A stretch of DNA of 6,489 bases from an uncultured Clostridium sp. (GTDB lineage Bacteria > Bacillota > Clostridia > Clostridiales > Clostridiaceae): assembly GCF_937920395.1 (NCBI RefSeq), contig NZ_CALEVF010000165.1, positions 1 to 6,489 of the forward strand. The letters are read 5' to 3'. The position numbers were made by a program, and so were the translations under genes. The notes under the pieces were generated by a model, which worked only from the letters and a program-made list of their open reading frames with translations, searched no databases and was not told where the DNA came from. Shown here piece by piece: positions 5,266 to 6,489 of this stretch. Numbering within the stretch: the stretch's first letter is position 1; each line of letters opens with the position of its first letter.

Positions 5266-6318
5266 ATGAAAACTTACTTAGTTACAGGTGGAGCAGGATT
5301 TATAGGATCTAATTTCGTTCATTATATGTTAAATAAATATTCAATGGACATTAAAATAGTAAATTTAGACAAGTTAACTTATGCAGGAAATTTGGAAAAC
5401 CTTAAAGAAGTTGAAGGCAAGACAAATTATACTTTTGTTCAAGGTGATGTATGTGATAAGGAATTAGTAGGGAAATTATTTAAGAAGTATGATTTTGATT
5501 ATGTTGTAAACTTTGCAGCAGAATCACATGTGGATAGAAGTATAAAAGATCCTGAGATATTTGTTCAAACAAATGTACTTGGAACAGTAAATCTTTTAAA
5601 CAATGCCAAAATTGCATGGGAAACCCCTAATGGTTTTAAGAATGGTGCAAAATTCCTTCAAGTTTCAACAGATGAGGTATATGGTTCACTTGGTGATACA
5701 GGCTATTTTGTAGAAACAACACCTATAGATTCACATAGTCCTTACGCTTCATCAAAAGCTGCTAGTGACTTAATGGTAAAGGCATATTCTGATACTTATA
5801 AAATGCCAGTAAACATAACTAGATGTTCAAATAATTATGGAGCATACCAATTTCCAGAAAAACTTATACCTCTCCTAATAAACAATTGTTTAAACCATGA
5901 TGATTTGCCTGTATATGGAGATGGATTAAATATTAGGGACTGGTTATATGTAGAAGATCATTGCAAAGCTATAGATATGGTAATAGAGAGTGGACGCCTT
6001 GGAGAAGTTTATAATATTGGTGGCCATAATGAGAAAACGAACATATTAATAGTCAATAGTATTATTTCTTATTTAAATGAAAATGTAGATAAGGGGATAA
6101 CGCAAGATTTGATTGTACATGTTGCAGATAGATTGGGTCATGATAGAAGATACGGAATAGATCCTACCAAAATTAAGGACGAACTAGGATGGTATCCTGA
6201 AACTACATTTGAAGTAGGTATAAAAAAGACAATTCAATGGTATCTTGATAATAAAAAATGGATGGAAAATGTTACAACCGGAGAATATCAAAAGTACTAT
6301 GAAAATATGTACAAATAA
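5266..6318 (+). CDS. rfbB: dTDP-glucose 4,6-dehydratase
   Basis: A 350-residue cytoplasmic short-chain dehydrogenase/reductase-type enzyme (RfbB/RmlB) that converts dTDP-glucose to dTDP-4-keto-6-deoxyglucose, using bound NAD, on the way to dTDP-rhamnose and other deoxysugars. The NAD-binding GGAGFIG is at residues 8-14, followed by NLDKLTYAGNLENL (33-46), AAESHVDRSI (84-93) and the catalytic region STDEVYG (134-140) with Thr135, Asp136 and Glu137. The YxxxK pair is Tyr160/Lys164, with RCSNNYGAYQFPEKLIP (186-202), RDWLYVEDH (224-232) and DRLGHDRRYGID (288-299) after it; Leu290 replaces the usual Pro of DRPGHDRRY. The ATG at 5266 is preferred over the in-frame ATG at 5251, because GGAGG (5253-5257) lies eight bases before 5266 and the upstream ATG would put the ribosome binding site inside the gene. 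The rest of the rhamnose pathway (rfbA, rfbC, rfbD) is not in this window. Confidence 0.96.
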   Translation: MKTYLVTGGAGFIGSNFVHYMLNKYSMDIKIVNLDKLTYAGNLENLKEVEGKTNYTFVQGDVCDKELVGKLFKKYDFDYVVNFAAESHVDRSIKDPEIFVQTNVLGTVNLLNNAKIAWETPNGFKNGAKFLQVSTDEVYGSLGDTGYFVETTPIDSHSPYASSKAASDLMVKAYSDTYKMPVNITRCSNNYGAYQFPEKLIPLLINNCLNHDDLPVYGDGLNIRDWLYVEDHCKAIDMVIESGRLGEVYNIGGHNEKTNILIVNSIISYLNENVDKGITQDLIVHVADRLGHDRRYGIDPTKIKDELGWYPETTFEVGIKKTIQWYLDNKKWMENVTTGEYQKYYENMYK

Positions 6319-6337
6319 GCAATTAGTTGTTAACCGT

Positions 6338-6360
6338 CCCCCGGTTTTAGTCGGGGGTTT
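6338..6360 (+). terminator. Terminator-like hairpin after rfbB (unit 1)
   Basis: CCCCCG (6338-6343) pairs with CGGGGG (6352-6357) around an 8-nt loop, followed by TTTCCTT. It lies 20 bases after the rfbB stop codon. The stem is strong but the U-tract is short, so termination may be partial. Confidence 0.6.
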
Positions 6361-6453
6361 CCTTAAAGCTAAAGGTCAATTAGTTGTTAACTGTCCCCCA
6401 GGTTTTGACCGAGAGTTTGATTAAAGCTAAAGGTCAATTAGTTGTTAACCGTC

Positions 6454-6474
6454 CCCCAAGTTTTCCTGGGGTTC
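6454..6474 (+). terminator. Terminator-like hairpin in array unit 3
   Basis: CCCCA (6454-6458) pairs with TGGGG (6467-6471) around an 8-nt loop. The downstream T-tract is poor (TTCCTCGGGTTT), so this is a structural homologue of the unit 1 hairpin more than a convincing terminator. Confidence 0.35.
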
Positions 6475-6489
6475 CTCGGGTTTCAATTG

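Larger units (their letters stand above)
6320..6489 (+). repeat. Tandem array of ~57-bp hairpin units, cut by the window edge
   Basis: Three consecutive units start at 6320, 6377 and 6435 (spacings 57 and 58), each beginning CAATTAGTTGTTAAC, then CGTCCCCC or TGTCCCCC, a T-rich loop and a G-rich return. Units 1 and 2 end with TTAAAGCTAAAGGT; unit 3 diverges after its hairpin and reaches the edge. Unit 1 has a perfect 6-bp GC stem and unit 3 a 5-bp stem, while unit 2 has a decayed right arm (GAGAG in place of GGGGG). The array begins 2 bases after the rfbB stop codon and may continue beyond the window. Confidence 0.85.

Overview
The window is AT-rich, with strong AGGAGG-type ribosome binding sites and TATAAT-type -10 boxes. 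It looks like chromosomal DNA of a low-GC Firmicute, most likely a Clostridium sensu stricto. That placement is inference from composition and protein character; no rRNA or other marker is present.

Layout. (1) Positions 1-455 hold a terminator-like hairpin at the left edge, then about 300 bases with no supportable gene, then a partial copy of a repeated element that ends 6 bases from the next gene. (2) Positions 456-1244, minus strand, encode a Nit-family carbon-nitrogen hydrolase (Nit2/YafV-like). (3) Positions 1245-2143 are about 900 bases without a gene. They are filled with degenerate, partly deleted copies of one element whose most complete copy (1841-2084) folds on paper into a long rod with side hairpins and carries a conserved TATAAT just before its first helix. 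(4) Positions 2144-2977 encode a YihY/BrkB-family membrane protein, followed by a strong intrinsic terminator. (5) Positions 3036-3590 are a long regulatory region with a likely promoter and an approximately 300-nt leader. (6) Positions 3591-6318 carry three co-directional genes for surface polysaccharide: galU (UTP-glucose-1-phosphate uridylyltransferase), a short-form polyprenyl-phosphate sugar-1-phosphate transferase, and rfbB (dTDP-glucose 4,6-dehydratase). (7) Positions 6320-6489 are a tandem array of about 57-bp units with terminator-like hairpins, running off the right edge.

How the genes fit together. GalU makes UDP-glucose, RfbB makes dTDP-4-keto-6-deoxyglucose (the rhamnose branch), and the phosphoglycosyl transferase would load the first sugar phosphate on undecaprenyl phosphate. 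This reads as the start of an exopolysaccharide/capsule cluster whose remaining genes (rfbA/C/D, glycosyltransferases, flippase, polymerase) would lie to the right. The hydrolase and the BrkB-like gene look like unrelated neighbours.

The proteins are all of known families. The most unusual content is the non-coding DNA: the repeated structured element around the hydrolase and brkB-like genes, and the hairpin array after rfbB. I cannot name either as a described family from sequence alone.
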